DNA from: CAZHDI01 sp964531285
GTDB lineage: Bacteria; Pseudomonadota; Alphaproteobacteria; JAJFIK01
NCBI GenBank assembly: GCA_964531285.1
Contig: CAZHDI010000081.1
Span: forward strand, 1-15,609
Length of the DNA: 15,609 nucleotides
Reading direction: 5' to 3'
Shown: piece by piece, positions 14,492 to 15,609 of the stretch
Layout: the number at the start of each line of letters is the position of its first letter
How positions within the stretch are numbered: the first letter of the stretch is position 1
Notes under the pieces: model-generated
The model's input: only the letters and a program-made list of their open reading frames with translations
Database searches by the model: none
Told to the model about the DNA's origin: nothing
Program-made: the position numbers and the translations under genes

Positions 14492-15609
14492 ATGAATGTA
14501 AGTTTTGCGAGCATTTCCGCACCGCGCTCAGGCACCTATGTGGTGATGGTCGGTGACAAGGCCCAGCTTTCGGACGCGGCGGCCGACCTCGACCGGGATC
14601 TGAGCGGCTTTCTCAAGCGCGCGGTTCAGACCGCCGATTTTCAGGGCCGGCGCGGTCAGGTGCTCTCGCTGATCAACCCGCAGACCCGCGGTCCGGAGCG
14701 GATCATTCTTCTGGGCATCGGCGCGCCCGCCGCGCTCACGCCGGTGCTGGCCGAAGGCCTCGGCGGGTCGCTTGCGGCGGCCCTGATCAAGGCCAAGGCA
14801 GCGGCCTCGGCCATTGCGGTCGATGCGGTCAAGGGCCTGGGTATCGAGACATCGGCCTTTGCCGCCCATCTGGCGCTCGGCGCGGCCCTGCGCGATTACC
14901 GCTTCGATCTTTACCGCACCCGGACGGGGTCCAACGGCAAGCCGCCGGCCATCAAGCTGACCGTGATGCTGGAGGATCCCGGCGCGGCGCGTAGCCTGTT
15001 CGCCGATCACATGCCGGGCGTCGAAGGAACCTATCTGGCGCGCGATCTGGTCAGCGAGCCGCCGAACATTCTGCACCCCGAAGCCTTCGCCAAGCGGTGC
15101 GCGGCGTTGTCCAAGCTCGGCGTACAGGTCGAGATTCTGGGCGAGAAGGAGATGAAAAAGCTCGGCATGGGCTCCCTGCTCGGGGTCGGCCAGGGCAGTG
15201 TGCGCGAAAGTCAACTTGTCGTGATGACGTGGCGCGGCGCGTCTGGGACCGGTGCTTCAGGCGGGCGCGGCCGGAAAGGCGCCGCCGCGCTGGACCGGCC
15301 ATTGGCCTTTATCGGCAAGGGCGTGTGTTTCGACACCGGCGGCATCTCGCTTAAGCCCGCGCCGAACATGGAAGAGATGAAGGGCGACATGGGCGGCGCG
15401 GCGGCCGTCACCGGCCTGATGCACGCGCTGGCGGCGCGCAAGGCCCGCGCCGATGTGGTCGGCGTTGTGGGCCTCACGGAAAACATGCCCGACGGCAACG
15501 CCCAGCGGCCGGGCGATATCGTGACCTCCATGTCCGGCCAGACCATCGAGATCGTCAACACCGACGCCGAAGGGCGCCTCGTCCTGGCCGATGCCCTCTG
15601 GTACACCCA
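14492..15609 (+). CDS. pepA: Leucyl aminopeptidase, M17 family (3' end off window)
   Basis: This is a cytoplasmic two-metal peptidase that releases N-terminal amino acids; E. coli PepA also binds DNA. 372 codons are visible. The N-terminal macro-like domain spans about 1-170. The catalytic part shows GKGVCFDTGGISLKP (275-289), MKGDMGGAAAV (296-306) and the M17 signature NTDAEGRL (356-363). Metal ligands K276, D281, D299, D358 and E360 and catalytic K288 and R362 are all present, each offset by 6 from E. coli numbering. A Gly/Ser/Arg-rich loop at 250-262 looks like a small insertion before the core. The expected last 120 or so residues are beyond the edge. The ribosome site is weak (AAAGG, about 13 bases upstream). 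It is divergent from lptF, a common alphaproteobacterial arrangement. Confidence 0.96.
   Translation, partial: MNVSFASISAPRSGTYVVMVGDKAQLSDAAADLDRDLSGFLKRAVQTADFQGRRGQVLSLINPQTRGPERIILLGIGAPAALTPVLAEGLGGSLAAALIKAKAAASAIAVDAVKGLGIETSAFAAHLALGAALRDYRFDLYRTRTGSNGKPPAIKLTVMLEDPGAARSLFADHMPGVEGTYLARDLVSEPPNILHPEAFAKRCAALSKLGVQVEILGEKEMKKLGMGSLLGVGQGSVRESQLVVMTWRGASGTGASGGRGRKGAAALDRPLAFIGKGVCFDTGGISLKPAPNMEEMKGDMGGAAAVTGLMHALAARKARADVVGVVGLTENMPDGNAQRPGDIVTSMSGQTIEIVNTDAEGRLVLADALWYT

Overview
The window looks like chromosomal DNA from a GC-rich alphaproteobacterium. The evidence is the conserved block pepA / lptF-lptG-lptD-surA-pdxA-rsmA, with pepA divergent from the rest. This order is widespread in Alphaproteobacteria. 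Protein features also fit: a 435-residue SurA with one recognisable parvulin domain, and an LptD with an N-terminal OstA domain. No tRNA, rRNA, CRISPR array or insertion sequence is visible. The genus cannot be named from the sequence alone.

Right side (about 5900-15609): an envelope-biogenesis cluster. lptF, lptG and lptD (minus strand) encode the inner-membrane LPS extractor and the outer-membrane LPS translocon. surA encodes the periplasmic chaperone that helps fold outer-membrane barrels, LptD included in model species. pdxA (vitamin B6) and rsmA (16S rRNA dimethylation) follow with gaps of 21 and 4 bases. pepA (leucyl aminopeptidase) runs the other way from a shared 240-base control region and leaves the window. 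The assembly has a 100-N gap at 9412-9511 that removes the 3' end of lptD. Any translation through it creates a false LptD-SurA fusion.

Middle (about 3550-5815): an iron-type alcohol dehydrogenase and a secreted protein of 38 cysteines arranged in four-and-a-half repeated modules, both on the minus strand. The second has its own promoter candidate.

Left side (1-3546): accessory-looking genes. A long open frame fills 1-1904 on the minus strand and runs off the edge. It has 634 visible codons, no recognised family and a Pro/Ala/Ser/Asp tail with a DNA-level tandem repeat. Next come a small XRE-type regulator (minus) and a divergent gene for a LamG-fold protein (plus). The 323 bases between the last two are locally AT-rich. 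They carry a perfect 8+1+8 palindrome abutting the regulator's putative -35 box and three further ATAGC/GCTAT half-sites over the putative LamG-gene promoter. The simplest reading is an autoregulated switch controlling a surface or secreted-protein locus; this is an inference. The most novel material is this left-hand locus and the cysteine-module protein.
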